A stretch of DNA of 64,000 nt from Anthopleura xanthogrammica (GCA_964019055.1 OZ025219.1:10777987-10841986); one strand, 5' to 3'; positions 1 to 10,243 are shown, counted from the first letter of the stretch. A program made the numbers and translations. The notes: a model not told the origin generated them from the letters alone.

Positions 1-420
1 TATTTGCACAAAGTATTCTTGATCAAAACCTTCACTCTTTTTTGAAAAATCAATTATCAATTCTTGAGTGGTTTTCGAATAAATCACAGAAGAAATATCT
101 TATTAAGAGTTTTGGACTTTTCTGGTACTTGCAAAATGTATTCGATTCAATTGTCAATAGTTTTCAGGTAGAAAAAAGTGCTTGAACACAGGGTCAGCCA
201 TAAAAGTCACAACGGACTGTGATCAGTTAGAAAATTGAATGCAACTCAGCTGGCATGTTATTTTACAACTCGTAATACTTTCATGAATAAGAATAATAAC
301 ATCATCATTGTCATCATCATCTCATCTCTCATCTTTGCCATAATTATAAGCATCAGCACTGACAATAAGTTTCATATTGTCTTGCACTCAGTTAAACTCA
401 CCAGTGGTAGTGGTGGTGAT

Positions 421-445
421 TATCATCATCATCACCATCATGATT
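421..445 (+). repeat. CAT-rich microsatellite in a MON1 intron
   Basis: A short run of TCATCA-type triplets lies in the intron upstream of the first visible MON1 exon. It makes a nearby frame encode a His run, but there is no other sign of coding. Confidence 0.6.
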
Positions 446-672
446 CATCATCACTATCATCATCGCCATCACCACAAACATCTTGATTTTTTTTACTTCA
501 GCGATTAAACAGATATCACTGTCTAGAGGCAATAACAGAAGCTGTAGCAACAAGAAGTTACAATACAGGTTTATATGTCACTTACTTGAACTAAATATGT
601 ACATGTTTAAGACAATCTGCAAAAAATATGCAGTTAGGATTATCTTTTGAATCGAAATTTGCATTCTTTTAG

Positions 673-1373
673 ATCAAGTGGGGATTCCTGAACTTTATCA
701 CTTTATTTACAAATCAAAAAGTACTGCACAGTACACTTCACCAGAATTACAAGCTCCTTATCTTGAGCCTGAAGAACAAGAAAGGTAAGATAAGATACTA
801 ACAGATGATGATAATAGTAATATTATTCAGGCAATGATTGATTGTATTTTATTTACTATCAGGATATTTGGATTATACTTGTATCTTCATCATCGCATTC
901 ATTCTTCTGCAAGACCATTAAAAATTCTTTGTCATGTGGGAACAAGGGAAATGCTTCTTGGCTGGGTAAGCCCCTATTTCCTTTCACTTCTGTTTGTCAT
1001 TCTTCCATTCTGTTACTCATTTTTCAGTTTGGAATCTCAGCTTTTTAATACATTTTTTTCAACAGGTGACCTCAGGATTTGAACTTTATGCAGCATTTAG
1101 TCCACTGGTCACCAAGCCTCTAGCAATAAATGCAATCAATAAACTTCTCAGATGGATTAAGGTATTGAGTGCCCCAGAGTGAAGTCACTATACCTGTGAA
1201 TTAAAAATTACTTGTTAACCAACCAACCAGCTACTGGTTGTCTTATTAGCCTACTAACTGCCTGACTAGCTTTGACCCAGCCATGGTAGATTGCTCTTAT
1301 TAATATAATTCTCCCTTTTTTTTTTTAGAAAGAGGAAGATAGATTATTTATCCTGAATTCCCAGGTATTTTGA
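673..1373 (+). CDS. MON1: MON1 vacuolar fusion protein, C-terminal exons (partial gene)
   Basis: These are the last four coding exons of a MON1 (MON1A/B) orthologue: about 673-784, 863-965, 1066-1161 and 1329-1373, all with AG/GT borders and compatible phases; the gene starts left of the window. The exons read [20 protein letters not shown], then [19 protein letters not shown], then [14 protein letters not shown] and [13 protein letters not shown], ending [18 protein letters not shown]. This matches the conserved C-terminus of MON1, where FLYKSKS and [18 protein letters not shown] are hallmark stretches. MON1 with CCZ1 forms the guanine-nucleotide exchange factor for Rab7 and drives early-to-late endosome and lysosome fusion. 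The terminal exon encodes only 14 residues. Identity is from remembered family motifs, and the exon phases agree. Confidence 0.9.
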
Positions 1374-3480
1374 GCAAGATTCAATTGCCACAATAGTGGT
1401 CTGGCTAATACTATCTAGCATCAATTCTGCGAACTCAAAATATTAATTTATGTTACCATGGCGATACAGGCCCTTAAAGTTTACAGCTTCTAGTGACGTC
1501 AATTCCAGTCATTTATCCTGAGGGTATTTATATCACTGCAAAAATTGCTACTTAAATTTTAACATTACGCATGCTCGGGCCATGTGAAGTCACCGGAAGT
1601 GCCCCATTAAAAAGGCCTTTGCCTCTGATTTGGTGCTAACATCGCGATAAACTTGGGTACTACTAATTAGCTGTTAGTATGATCTGGTTGATTAGATGCA
1701 AAGGAACAAAAGGAGACAAAGCGTTTAGAGTGAAATCACTAAATCAATGAAATAGATCATTAGACAAATGAAGAAATTTGTGCAGGAGAGAAGTGTTAGG
1801 AGAAGCACGACACGTAGTGGAGTACTGCTCAACACTTCTCGAGTATTCTGACAATTCACAAGCGCTTTTATAACTGAACACAGCACAGCAAGCAAGTTTT
1901 TTATTTCTTTTATAAAATACAAATACATGCTATGTGCATTCATAATGCATGGTCTATCAACCAATCAGAAAGCGAGATATATTACAGTTATCTTATAATA
2001 TTTTAGTAGACCCTAATTCCATTGTTTTCTTTTTTTTTCTTTTTCTTTTTTGTTGTTGTCTATTTGGCTATTACAATTGAACAAGTAATTTCTATTTCTT
2101 GGGTTTAGTGATTTTACTCTAACATCTAATCATTTTTATTATATTAATTCGTAGTGCCCAGGTTTGTTAGGATGACTCTATTAATCAAAATTGTATTTAC
2201 AAAAAAAAAAACGTGTATATAATCTATATTTAGGAAGTTACAATGTGAATTGAAATGGTAGAACAATTAAAATTCGGCACTGAGAAAGATGTTGTGTGCA
2301 TTGATTGCGCTGAACATGTGCAGTGCAGGTGAGCGGTAATCATAATATCGTTACGTTTTGTTATCTTCGGAGGTGTTCAAATGAAAAACAGCTTTTATTT
2401 ATAATCTAAAGCCAAAACATTGTAAGATGATTGCAAGTTTAAAGCTGTTTACACGAAAAACTATAAAAAAAAGTGGAATTCTCTTACGTCACTACAAACG
2501 TAAAAAGTGTTGTTTTCAAAATACGTCTGAAGACTGTAACGAAACTCGGGTACTCAAAAACAGTGCGCCAATAAGTAAAAAATGTAATTCATTTGGTCAA
2601 ATTGAAGTCGTTTTGACTGCATTTAGTCTATTTCTTTTGAGAGAAAAAGAAACGTTGGCCCTATGAAGTAAAATAATTCATTTGATAATTCTAAACAAAA
2701 CATCAAAAAGAACACTTATATTGCCCGCTACTGATACAGTAATGATATGATACTAAATGTCCAGAGATGAACTGTTATAAACATATATCCTGAGGTAATT
2801 TCGATAACTGAACAAAGAAATGGTGTATGTTTAATAACTAAATAACGAATTAACAAATGTCTGCTGTGTTGGCTACAGTATTAACTTACCGCAGATTGAA
2901 TGGCAAAACCTGTAGACATGCAACCGCATACATCCTGTATAACAGATACTTTGAGTGTATGAACACCCTGGTGTTTGAGCCGCACAATAATAAACTTCAC
3001 TAACAGCCGCAGCTCTTGCTCTTATTCGTTTCTGAATAAAAATTCTGAATTCTTTCTTGTTCGGATGAAATACAATCCATTCCAGATTTCCTGGAAAAAA
3101 TATAACGATTAAAAGACAGGAATATCTTGAAATGACAGGTTTTAGAAGGGCGAAAAAGCTGGCTGGAAGATATCGAACAGTTTGTCAAACTACTTTGATG
3201 TCTGGAACACAGCAACCAAATGTTCCTAATGAGGTTTTGAAGGGGAAAAGAAAGGAAAGTTGTGCAAAAAAAGTAAAAAAATTCCAGATTATTAAGAAAA
3301 ATAAAAGCCTGTAGAAATGTAGGTAGCGAAAATGTATAAATATGTAAGTGTTATGCCTGAAAATAAGCTACATTTGATAGTTATACTCTTCCTAAGAGGT
3401 TGTTCATTTATGTCATATTTTAAACTTCTGAGATTCTAAACTAAACTGAATTTCTGAACTTTGCTCTGGGAGACTAAAAA
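1374..3480. other. Intergenic stretch, no gene seen
   Basis: AT-rich sequence between MON1 and the neuropeptide gene. Short open frames on both strands (for example around 2427-2666 and 3000-3314) have low-complexity, Lys/Ser-rich composition, and I could not link them to convincing splice sites or a family. It contains one MITE-like inverted-repeat element (separate entry). Confidence 0.5.
1724..2122. mobile_element. MITE-like element with short terminal inverted repeats
   Basis: About 400 bp bounded by inverted copies of TTAGAGTGAAATCACTAAA (left, about 1725-1743) and its imperfect reverse complement (right, about 2104-2122). There is no coding capacity. I infer a non-autonomous DNA transposon; target-site duplication is not certain. 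Confidence 0.45.
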
Positions 3481-3540
3481 AGAGGAACATACTAAGATAA
3501 AACACGCCAAAGAAGAAAAAGAACATCGTTAGATTGAGAA

Positions 3541-4724
3541 GGTACGTGAACGAGGACATATATTTAGCTGTATTTTTCAGTTGTCTTGAACCATTTTCGG
3601 AGGAACTTTATTATCATTCTTGCTCGATAAGCAGCCAGTTCATTGGTAATGCTTGTTCGAGGGTTGAGCCAATGGTATGGCAAGAGTAGAGTTCGTAGCT
3701 GGTAGAGTAAAGTTATTCTTTTGGTTTGGTCGTGGTTAGGGTAGGGACATTGCTAGGGTGTGGCCAATGGTATGGCAAGAGTAGAGTTCCTGGTAGTGCG
3801 AAGTTATTCTTTTGGTTTGGTCGTGGTTAGGGTAGGGACATTGCTAGGGTGTGGTCAATGGTATGGCAAGAGTAGAGTTCGTAGCTGGTATAGTAAAGTT
3901 ATTCTTTTGGTTTGGTCGTGGTTAGGGTAGGGACATTGCTAGGGTGTGATCAATGGTATGGCAAGAGTAGAGTTCCTGGTATAGTAAAGTTATTCTTTTG
4001 GTTGGGTCGGGGTTAGGGTAGGGACATTGCTAGGGTGTGGTCAATGGTATGGCAAGAGTAGAGTTCGTAGCTGGTATAGTAAAGTTATTCTTTTGGTTGG
4101 GTCGGGGTTAGGGTAGGGACATTGCTAGGGTGTGGTCAATGGTATGGAAAGAGTAGAGTTCCTGGTATAGTAAAGTTATTCTTTTGGTTGGGTCGGGGTT
4201 AGGGTAGGGACATTGCTAGGGTGTGATCAATGGTATGGCAAGAGTAGAGTTCCTGGTAGAACGAAGTTATTCTTTTGGTTGGGTCGGGGTTAGGGTAGGG
4301 ACATTGCTAGGGTGTGGTCAATGGTATGGCAAGAGTAGAGTTCGTAGCTGGTATAGTAAAGTTATTCTTTTGGTTGGGTCGGGGTTAGGGTAGGGACATT
4401 GCTAGGGTGTGGTCAATTGTATGGAAAGAGTAGAGTTCCTGGTATAGTAAAGTTATTCTTTTGGTTGGGTCGGGGTTAGGGTAGGGACATTGCTAGGGTG
4501 TGATCAATGGTATGGCAAGAGTAGAGTTCCTGGTAGAGCGAAGTTATTCTTTTGGTTGGGTCGGGGTTAGGGTAGGGACATTGCTAGGGTGTGGTCAATG
4601 GTATGGCAAGAGTAGAGTTCTTGGTAGAGTAAAGTTACTCTTTTGGTTATCCAACCGCAATTGCAACCAACATGCTCATACACGTTAACAATGAATAACT
4701 TTTTTAAACGCTTTCTTTTTTCAG
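3541..4724 (+). other. Probable 5'UTR intron of the QITRFamide gene
   Basis: A good donor (GAGAAG then GTACGT) sits at about 3540/3541, and a pyrimidine tract plus CAG acceptor ends at 4724, only 14 nt before the start codon at 4739. This suggests a noncoding first exon ending at 3540 and an intron that holds a 92-bp minisatellite. The acceptor is convincing; the donor is a candidate that needs cDNA evidence. Confidence 0.5.
3660..4645 (+). repeat. About 92-bp tandem minisatellite (10-11 copies)
   Basis: The phrase GGGACATTGCTAGGGTGT recurs about every 90-94 bp from about 3744 to 4575. Units differ by short indels (GTAGCT present or absent) and by single-base changes. A GGGGTTAGGGTAGGG stretch gives each unit a G-rich, telomere-like patch. 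It lies inside the probable 5'UTR intron of the neuropeptide gene. Confidence 0.9.
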
Positions 4725-4738
4725 GCTGAATAATAACA

Positions 4739-7700
4739 ATGAATTTCGTTTTGAGCTACGTTGGCTTGGTGATAATTCTTACAGTCAGCTGCATTGATAC
4801 AAACCAATACGATTCAGCTCTTTCTCAAAACATAGGAAATCCATCGCCTCGATCCTTGAAGCATCGAGTGAAGCGCGGAGTAGCAGTTCTATTTTACATG
4901 AATATGAAAAAAAGACACAGACGATCAGCCGAAAATGAAAAAGGACAAACTATGGAACGAGTAGATATATTACAAGATACAAAGACAGAATTGAACCAAG
5001 ACGTAAGTCTTGTGAAAGCTGACATAAAAAGTCTTGACCCGAAACCTTTTCATCAAGTTTATAGTGTGTTAGGAAAATACCATGGTTTTCAACTGGAAGA
5101 AGAGAAAAGCAAGCATCAAGAAAATAAGAAAATTTTAACAAAGCTAAAAAATGTGAATACAATACAAGCATCGAACACATTACATCTGCAAAATACGAAA
5201 TATTCATTATGCGAACAAAACAAGGACTTAACAAACTCTGGAAAAGAAGTAACGTTCAAAAACTCTTTTCGACTAACAGCCAGACTGCCGAACCGCCATC
5301 TTTCGCAGGAACTAATGTATAGTAGATCCTTACAACAACACGGCCGAAACGAGAGCATTTCGGTAAGATTATTTCAGATAGTAAGAAATCACACCTCGAA
5401 TCATACAAAGTTACCAAGAATTACAGAGACATCAAAAAGAACTACACAACAAAGTGTCACCAGATCTGGAAAACCATCGAAACAGAAATTCAATAAATTA
5501 CAATTAATTCCAAAGATAATACCATTAAAATCGAGACCTCGTGCTCCACAAATAACAATATTTGGTACATCACCTCATCAAGAAATAACAAGGTTTCGAA
5601 GATCACCTCATCCACAGATCACAAGATTTAGTAGATCATCTCATCCACAGATAACAAGATTTGGTAGATCATCTCATCCACAGATAACAAGATTTGGTAG
5701 ATCATCTCATCCACAGATAACAAGATTTGGCAGATCATCTCACCCACAGATAACAAGATTTGGTAGATCATCTCATCCACAGATAACAAGATTTGGTAGA
5801 TCATCTCATTCACAGATAACAAGATTTGGCAGATCATCTCATCCACAGATAACAAGATTTGGCAGGTCCACTCTTCTAAAGACAAAAAGATTTGGTCGAT
5901 CATCTCATCCACAGATAACAAGATTTGGCAGATCATCTCATCCACAGATAACAAGATTTGGCAGATCATCTCATCCATGGATAACAAGATTTGGCAGATC
6001 ATCTCATTCACAGATAACAAGATTTGGCAGATCCTCTCATCCACAGATAACAAGATTTGGCAGATCATCTCATCCACAGATAACAAGATTTGGCAGATCA
6101 TCTCATCCACAGATCACAAGATTTGGCAGATCATCGCATCCACAGATAACAAGATTTGGTAGATCATCTCATCCACAGATAACAAGATTTGGTAGATCAT
6201 CTCATCCTCAGATAACAAGATTTGGTAGATCATCTCATCCACAGATAACAAGATTTGGCAGATCATCTCACCCACAGACAACAAGATTTGGCAGATCATC
6301 TCATCCACAGATAACAAGATTTGGTAGATCATCTCATCCACAGATCACAAGATTTGGTAGATCATCTCATCCACAGATAACAAGATTTGGTAGATTATCT
6401 CATCCACAGATAAAACGATTTGGTAGATCATCTCATCCACAGATAACAAGATTTGGCAGATCATCTCATCCACAGATCACAGGAATTGGAATATCATCTC
6501 ATCCACAGATAACAAGATTTAGTAGATCATCTCATCCACAGATAACAAGATTTGGCAGATCATCTCACCCACAGACAACAAGATTTGCTAGATCATCTCA
6601 TCCACAGATCACAAGATTTGGCAGATCATCTCATCCACAGATAACAAGATTTGGTAGATCATCTCATCCACAGATAACAAGATTTGGTAGATCATCTCAC
6701 CCACAGATAACAAGATTTGGTAGATCATCTCATCCTCAGATAACAAGATTTGGTAGATCATCTCATCCACAGATCACAAGATTTAGTAGATCATCGCATC
6801 CACAGATAACAAGATTTGGCAGGTCCACTCTTCTAAAGACAAAAAGATTTGGTCGATCATCTCATCCACAGATAACAAGATTTGGTAGATCATCACATCC
6901 ACAGATCACAAGATTTGATAGATCATCCCACCCACAGATAACAAGATTTGGCAGGTCCCTCCATCCACAGATAACAAGATTTGGCAGGTCCCTTCATCCA
7001 CAGATAACAAAATTTGGCAGGTCCCTTCATCCACAGATAACAAGACTTGGCAGGTCCCTTCATCCACAGATAACAAGATTTGGTAGGTCACTCCATCCGC
7101 AGATCACAAGAGTTGGTAGGTCACTTCATCCGCAGATCACAACATTTGGCAGGTCACTCCATCCACAGATCAAAATATTTCGGAGGTCACTCCATCCACA
7201 GATCACAAGATTTGGGTGGTCCCTCAATCCACAGATCACAAGATTTGGCAGATCATCTCATCCACAGATAACAAGATTTGGTAGATCATCTCATCCACAG
7301 ATAACAAGATTTGGTAGATCATCTCACCCACAGATAACAAGATTTGGTAGATCATCTCATCCTCAGATAACAAGATTTGGTAGATCATCTCACCCACAGA
7401 TAACAAGACTTGGTAGATCATCTCATCCTCAGATAACAAGATTTGGTAGATCATCTCATCCACAGATCACAAGATTTAGTAGATCATCGCATCCACAGAT
7501 AACAAGATTTGGCAGGTCCACTATTCTAAAGACAAAAAGATTTGGTCGATCATCTCATCCACAGATAACAAGATTTGGTAGATCATCACATCCACAGATC
7601 ACAAGATTTGATAGATCATCCCACCCACAGATAACAAGATTTGGCAGGTCCCTCCATCCACAGATAACAAGATTTGGCAGGTCCCTTCATCCACAGATAA

Positions 7701-8125
7701 CAAAATTTGGCAGGTCCCTTCATCCACAGATAACAAGACTTGGCAGGTCCCTTCATCCACAGATAACAAGATTTGGTAGGTCACTCCATCCGCAGATCAC
7801 AAGAGTTGGTAGGTCACTTAATCCGCAGATCACAACATTTGGCAGGTCACTCCATCCACAGATCAAAATATTTCGGAGGTCACTCCATCCACAGATCACA
7901 AGATTTGGTAGGTCCCTCCATCCACAGATCACAAGATTTGGTAGGCCCCTCCATCCACAGATCACAGGATTTTGTAGGTCCCTCCATCCACAGATCACAA
8001 GATTTGGCAGGTCACTCCATCCACAGTTCACAAGATTTGGCAGGTCACTCCATCCACAGATCACAAGGTTTGGTAGGTCACTCCATCTACAGATCACAAG
8101 ATTAGGCAGGTCCCTTCATCCATAG
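4739..8125 (+). CDS. Giant multicopy QITRFamide-type neuropeptide precursor (to in-frame TAG)
   Basis: A secreted prepropeptide of 1128 residues up to the first stop. It opens with a signal peptide (MNFVLSYVGLVIILTVSC, residues 1-18), followed by a spacer of about 250 residues with dibasic sites (KR, KK, RR near residues 45-62). From about residue 271 comes a tandem array of roughly 78 eleven-residue units, consensus SSHPQITRFGR. The Gly-Arg after Phe is the standard amidation and cleavage signal, so the expected product is (pyroGlu)-ITRF-amide, released as in other cnidarian precursors that use single-basic GR sites. As I recall, QITRFamide-type peptides are known from Nematostella. The N-terminal units are degenerate (TIFGT, TRFRR, TRFSR lack the amidation Gly). 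Later units switch from SSHP to SLHP and include TKF, TRL, TRV and TTF variants. The stop at 8123-8125 is a CAG-to-TAG change within a repeat unit; the array continues in frame beyond it. Confidence 0.93.
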   Translation: MNFVLSYVGLVIILTVSCIDTNQYDSALSQNIGNPSPRSLKHRVKRGVAVLFYMNMKKRHRRSAENEKGQTMERVDILQDTKTELNQDVSLVKADIKSLDPKPFHQVYSVLGKYHGFQLEEEKSKHQENKKILTKLKNVNTIQASNTLHLQNTKYSLCEQNKDLTNSGKEVTFKNSFRLTARLPNRHLSQELMYSRSLQQHGRNESISVRLFQIVRNHTSNHTKLPRITETSKRTTQQSVTRSGKPSKQKFNKLQLIPKIIPLKSRPRAPQITIFGTSPHQEITRFRRSPHPQITRFSRSSHPQITRFGRSSHPQITRFGRSSHPQITRFGRSSHPQITRFGRSSHPQITRFGRSSHSQITRFGRSSHPQITRFGRSTLLKTKRFGRSSHPQITRFGRSSHPQITRFGRSSHPWITRFGRSSHSQITRFGRSSHPQITRFGRSSHPQITRFGRSSHPQITRFGRSSHPQITRFGRSSHPQITRFGRSSHPQITRFGRSSHPQITRFGRSSHPQTTRFGRSSHPQITRFGRSSHPQITRFGRSSHPQITRFGRLSHPQIKRFGRSSHPQITRFGRSSHPQITGIGISSHPQITRFSRSSHPQITRFGRSSHPQTTRFARSSHPQITRFGRSSHPQITRFGRSSHPQITRFGRSSHPQITRFGRSSHPQITRFGRSSHPQITRFSRSSHPQITRFGRSTLLKTKRFGRSSHPQITRFGRSSHPQITRFDRSSHPQITRFGRSLHPQITRFGRSLHPQITKFGRSLHPQITRLGRSLHPQITRFGRSLHPQITRVGRSLHPQITTFGRSLHPQIKIFRRSLHPQITRFGWSLNPQITRFGRSSHPQITRFGRSSHPQITRFGRSSHPQITRFGRSSHPQITRFGRSSHPQITRLGRSSHPQITRFGRSSHPQITRFSRSSHPQITRFGRSTILKTKRFGRSSHPQITRFGRSSHPQITRFDRSSHPQITRFGRSLHPQITRFGRSLHPQITKFGRSLHPQITRLGRSLHPQITRFGRSLHPQITRVGRSLNPQITTFGRSLHPQIKIFRRSLHPQITRFGRSLHPQITRFGRPLHPQITGFCRSLHPQITRFGRSLHPQFTRFGRSLHPQITRFGRSLHLQITRLGRSLHP
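6821..7905 (+). repeat. Higher-order duplication within the neuropeptide array (693-bp period)
   Basis: The distinctive unit STLLKTKRFGR at about 6821 is followed by an ordered series of variants (TRFDR, TKF, TRL, TRV, TTF, KIFRR). The same series recurs after the next copy (STILKTKRFGR) at about 7514. The offset is 693 bp, exactly 21 units of 33 bp, indicating a recent unequal exchange that preserved frame. Confidence 0.9.
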
Positions 8126-9277
8126 ATCACAAGATTTGGCAGGTCACTTACTCCGCAGATCACAAGATTTGGCAGGTCCACTCTTGTAAAGATAAAACGA
8201 TTTGGGAGATCATCTCATTTACAGATAACACGATTTGGTAGATCATCTCAACCACAGATAACAAGATTTGGTAGATCACCTAATCCACAGATCACCGAAT
8301 TTGCCAGGTCCACACATCCAACGATGAGAAGATTTGTCAGAACACCTTATCAACAGATCACAAATTTTGGCAGGTCTCTCCATCGACAGATCACAAGATT
8401 TGGCAGGTCCCTCCAACCACAGATCACAAGATTTGGTAGGTCACTCCATCCACAGATCACAAGATTTGGGAGGTCCACTCTTCTAAAGATAAAAAGATTC
8501 GGCAGATCACCTCATCCACAGTTAACAAGATTTGACAGGTCACCTAACCTACAGATAACAAGATTTGGGAGATCACTTCATCCGCATATCACTAGATTTA
8601 GCAGATCACTTCATCCGCATATCACAAGATTCGGCAGCTCCCTCCATCCACAGATCACAAGATTTGGCAGGTCCCTTCATCCACAGATCACAAGATTTTG
8701 CAAATCACTTCATCCACAGATAAGATTCGGCAGGTCTCTCCATCCACAGATCACAAGATTTGGCAGATCACTTCATCCACAGATAAGATTTGGCAGGTCT
8801 CTCCATCTACAGATCCCAGGATTTGGCAGATCACTTCATCCACAGATCACAAGATTTGGTAGGTCACTCCATCCACAGATCACAAGATTTGGCAGGTCTC
8901 TCCATCGACTTGGCAGGTCCCTCCAACCGCAGATCACAAGATTTGGGAGGTCACTCCATCCACAGATCACAAGATTTGGCAGGTCCCTCCAACCACAAAT
9001 CACAAGATTTGGCAGGTCCCTCCAACCACAGATCACAAGATTTGGCAGGTCCCTCCAACCACAGATCACAAGATTTGGGAGGTCCACTCTTCTAAAGATA
9101 ACAAGATTCGGCAGATCACCTCATCCACAGTTAACAAGATTTGACAGGTCCCTCCATCCACAGATCACAAGATTTTGCAGATCACTTCATCCACAGATCA
9201 CAAGATTTGGCAGATCGCCTTATTCAAGCAAACGTTTAATACATGCATCCCTGCCTGAACATCTTATGAGGGACTGA
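8126..9277 (+). CDS. In-frame continuation of the QITRFamide array beyond the TAG
   Basis: The frame of the upstream precursor stays open from 8126 to a TGA at 9275-9277 (383 further codons) and holds about 33 more units, mostly SLHPQITRFGR or SLQPQITRFGR. Some units are shortened by whole codons (HPQIRFGR, SLHRLGR), never by a frameshift. The array ends with a non-repeat tail, SSKRLIHASLPEHLMRD, which looks like the genuine C-terminus. An internal ATG at 8324 has no signal peptide after it, so this is unlikely to be a separate gene. I infer that the ancestral precursor was about 1512 residues, and that the TAG is a recent null or truncating allele, a sequence error, or a read-through codon. 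Confidence 0.75.
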   Translation: MTRFGRSLTPQITRFGRSTLVKIKRFGRSSHLQITRFGRSSQPQITRFGRSPNPQITEFARSTHPTMRRFVRTPYQQITNFGRSLHRQITRFGRSLQPQITRFGRSLHPQITRFGRSTLLKIKRFGRSPHPQLTRFDRSPNLQITRFGRSLHPHITRFSRSLHPHITRFGSSLHPQITRFGRSLHPQITRFCKSLHPQIRFGRSLHPQITRFGRSLHPQIRFGRSLHLQIPGFGRSLHPQITRFGRSLHPQITRFGRSLHRLGRSLQPQITRFGRSLHPQITRFGRSLQPQITRFGRSLQPQITRFGRSLQPQITRFGRSTLLKITRFGRSPHPQLTRFDRSLHPQITRFCRSLHPQITRFGRSPYSSKRLIHASLPEHLMRD

Positions 9278-9587
9278 ACAGATTGTTTTTTTGAGATCAT
9301 TTTGTGCACAGATAAGAAGATACACTCTTCGTTAAAGTACTTTATGAGGGGGCCGACTCATGTCCAAGTTAAAAGAAACCCGGATTACTTCCTCCACAGG
9401 TAACGAAATTTTATGTTCGATAACAACCAGGATCTTTTCATAGCTTTTATTTATTACAGTTGTATCAGTTCAAAAACAACAAAATTCTCATAAAGTATTT
9501 TAATTATTTCAACTAGTGATGGTGGTTTATAGAGGGCCGAGAGTATTTAATTTAATCATTTAGTGTTTGACTTTCATACGCTAGTAA

Positions 9588-9593
9588 AATAAA
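9588..9593 (+). promoter_or_regulatory. Candidate poly(A) signal AATAAA
   Basis: AATAAA lies about 310 nt after the TGA at 9277 in AT-rich sequence. It would serve the neuropeptide gene if transcription covers the whole array. Confidence 0.4.
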
Positions 9594-10243
9594 TATAATA
9601 AATATTTCGTTTTTACATTCGGGAGTACGTCAAAGTCACCTTAGATCTTTTACTACCTTACAGTTATTTCACGGATATGTGGCATAGTCATAGTTTAAAC
9701 TGACCTGATTGTTACGTGACATTGCTAACCTGATCTTAGCTTGTTGTCCAAATCATAACTAACGTGTTCGGGGATGTTATCTCATGCTCACTGTCATTGA
9801 ATCTTGGTGACGGATCCAGGTTTGGTTTGAAGGGGTTTTAACCACCCCCATCCCTCCTCCATGAGAATTAATTACAAACTTTAGATATGAAATGCTAAAC
9901 TCAAATTAACTAGCTCGCGGAACGGGCTTAGATATTTCCATGCAGCCTAATGTTAAACAATCCCAGGTTCTCCCTTGCTTTCAACAACATTCTCTATATC
10001 AGTATACTTTGACACACTCGTGTGACGCAGGATATCTCATGTCATAGTTCTTTATCGTGCTGGGCAAAAGTACTTCATGTCTTTCTTCTATGACTCTACA
10101 ACCGAAGAAAAAAATGCCTGCAAGAGATTAGCTCTTGCTTGAGTTTCCTTGGTCTTTTTTTTTTTTTTTTTTTTATCAAGAAACTGAATTCTTCTTAATA
10201 AATATATTCTCTTGAAGTTATCTACTTTATCCAAATGATGTCT
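9594..10243. other. Gap between convergent neuropeptide genes
   Basis: No open frame of note. It contains a T-tract near 10157-10174. It would hold the 3' end of the minus-strand gene that follows. Confidence 0.4.

Noticed and set aside
235..486. His-rich open frame at the left edge
   Set aside because: Begins at a non-ATG codon, is driven by a CAT microsatellite and lies in a MON1 intron.
3000..3314. Small frames on both strands near 3.1 kb
   Set aside because: Overlapping opposing frames, low complexity, no clear splice sites; could be 5'UTR of the neuropeptide gene, but not supportable as coding.
5628..7784. Long antisense and alternate-frame open frames across the neuropeptide array
   Set aside because: They are shadows: the 33-bp unit is a multiple of three and lacks stops in those frames. 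They have no signal peptide and no cleavage logic.
8324..9277. Separate second neuropeptide gene starting at an internal ATG
   Set aside because: No signal peptide follows this ATG, and the frame is continuous with the upstream precursor except for one TAG.
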